The position numbers were made by a program, and so were the translations under genes. Shown in pieces: positions 63,125 to 64,000 of a stretch of 64,000 nt of DNA. Origin of the DNA: Xanthobacter autotrophicus (lineage in GTDB: Bacteria > Pseudomonadota > Alphaproteobacteria > Rhizobiales > Xanthobacteraceae); assembly GCF_043194295.1 (NCBI RefSeq), contig NZ_JBAFVK010000005.1, one strand, 5' to 3'. Within the stretch, counting starts at the first letter, position 1. Every line of letters begins with the position of its first letter. The notes beneath the pieces were generated by a model, which was not told where the DNA came from, ran no database searches, and saw only the letters and a program-made list of their open reading frames with translations.

Positions 63125-64000
63125 GTGACGGATCGCGTTCTCATCGTCGGCGCGGGACCGGTCGGACTGACCATGGCTCTGGAGCTGGCGCGCTACGGCG
63201 TGCCGGTCCGCATCATCGACAAGATCCCGGACGCCGAGCATACCTCGCGGGCTGTCGCGGTGTGGCCGCGCACGCTGGAGCTTCTCGATCGCTCCGGCGC
63301 GGCGGCCGACCTCATTCCCCGAGGCAACAGGGTCACCGTCGCCAACCTCTTGTCGGGCGGCCGGCGGGTGGCGGCGCTTTCCCTCGATCAGGTGCCCTCG
63401 CCCTATCCCTTCGTGCTCATGGTGCCGCAATACGACACCGAATCCGTGCTGCGGCAGCATCTCGCGGCCCACGGGGCCGCGCCTGACCTCGGCATCGAAC
63501 TGCTCGATTTCGCACAGGATGCGGACGGCGTCTCGGCCCGTCTGCGTGGCAGCGATGGTACCGAGAGCACCGAGCGCTTCGCCTTTCTGGTTGCCTGCGA
63601 CGGGGCGCACAGCGTGGTGCGCCATCGCCTCGGCCTCGATTTCAAGGGCGACACCCTGGGCCTCGACTGGACCCAGGGCGACTTTCACCTGAGCGGATAT
63701 CCCTTCCCGCCGTCGCAGATGTCCATCTTCTGTCACGAGGACGGGCCGATGCTGTTCTTCCCCATGGGCCCCGATCGCGCCCGCATCATCACCAGCCTCG
63801 GCCCGACCACCGGAAAGCCCGCGGTGCCGCTGGACCAGGACGCGTTCCAGAAAGTGCTCGATGTGCGTGGCCCCGGGGGCATCACGCTCACCGGGACGGT
63901 CTGGATCAGCGCCTTCCACATCAACGAGCGGCAGGTGGAAAATTATCGGTCCGGACGGGTCTTCCTCGCCGGCGACGCGGCCCACATCCACAGCCCGGCC
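63125..64000 (+). CDS. FAD-dependent aromatic hydroxylase (class A), 3' end outside window
   Basis: 292 residues are visible from GTG 63125 (AGGAG seven bases upstream), open at the window end; full-length members have about 380-550 residues. The FAD motif is VLIVGAGPVGLTMALELARYG, the middle DG motif is VACDGAHSVVRHRLGL, and the GD motif GRVFLAGDAAHIHSPA is at the edge. This is the PHBH/phenol hydroxylase fold (FAD_binding_3), which uses NAD(P)H and oxygen to hydroxylate aromatic rings. The residues W-P-R-T-L-E-L-L after the first motif are typical. The substrate is unknown; the preceding cupin may act in the same pathway. Confidence 0.92.
   Translation, partial: MTDRVLIVGAGPVGLTMALELARYGVPVRIIDKIPDAEHTSRAVAVWPRTLELLDRSGAAADLIPRGNRVTVANLLSGGRRVAALSLDQVPSPYPFVLMVPQYDTESVLRQHLAAHGAAPDLGIELLDFAQDADGVSARLRGSDGTESTERFAFLVACDGAHSVVRHRLGLDFKGDTLGLDWTQGDFHLSGYPFPPSQMSIFCHEDGPMLFFPMGPDRARIITSLGPTTGKPAVPLDQDAFQKVLDVRGPGGITLTGTVWISAFHINERQVENYRSGRVFLAGDAAHIHSPA

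Overview
The window looks like chromosome of a high-GC alphaproteobacterium of the order Hyphomicrobiales. The his-operon layout with a DUF2628 gene inside, the hslVU arrangement, the Porin_2-type porin and the protein style suggest the Xanthobacteraceae (Xanthobacter, Azorhizobium, Ancylobacter and relatives). This is inferred from gene content and not from a database match. About 50 intact genes, two tRNA genes, four or five pseudogene remnants and several regulatory palindromes can be supported.

Layout. 0-3.4 kb: a universal stress protein (cut by the window start), an M48 lipoprotein protease, a nuclease-like periplasmic protein and tRNA-Arg(CCT). 3.4-5.5 kb: a small accessory islet, mostly very AT-rich, with a HlyD tail remnant, an Imm11-like immunity gene between two copies of that tail, and an unrecognised small gene. 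5.5-9.8 kb: a HerA-like ATPase, a J-domain protein and a porin. 9.9-14.5 kb: the minus-strand operon hisB-DUF2628-hisH-hisA-hisF-hisE-coaA. 14.7-17.5 kb: an alpha/beta hydrolase and hslVU. 17.5-23.1 kb: an atypical AAA/Fis regulator, a membrane-anchored TPR protein, a class III aminotransferase and a 50-residue DUF3309 protein. 23.2-30.6 kb: aminopeptidase P, tRNA-Gly(CCC), a YhaN/YhaM (SbcCD-like) pair and dadA. 31-34.7 kb: two small unknown proteins, PPK2, an MFS exporter and a DUF982 protein. 35.3-38.6 kb: trehalose synthase fused to a degenerate maltokinase. 38.9-43.1 kb: an IclR regulator divergent from a FAH-SDR-MFS catabolic operon. 43.4-47 kb: membrane and stress-type genes including a ClC antiporter. 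47.6-55 kb: a PHA-synthase-like DUF3141 protein convergent with the operon fabI-(MaoC-Pta)-ackA-atoD-atoA. 55.5-61 kb: regulator/oxidoreductase pairs (HxlR/ADH, LysR/SDR) among decayed SDR and MerR genes. 61.6-64 kb: a GCG/CRPN repeat protein, a Spy/CpxP-like protein, a cupin and the start of a flavin monooxygenase.

How genes work together. Four FNR/FixK-type boxes (TTGAT-N4-ATCAA or one mismatch) lie upstream of the stress protein (544-557), the 82-residue protein or dadA (30854-30867), the DUF3141 gene (47477-47490) and the fabI-pta-ackA-ato operon (55154-55167). The last two suggest an oxygen-controlled node joining acyl-CoA, acetyl-phosphate, acetate, acetoacetate and possibly polyhydroxyalkanoate.

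The most novel-looking pieces are the immunity islet with duplicated HlyD tails, the AAA/Fis regulator without GAFTGA and without a receiver aspartate, the TreS fusion whose kinase half has lost its catalytic residues, and the low-oxygen acyl node.
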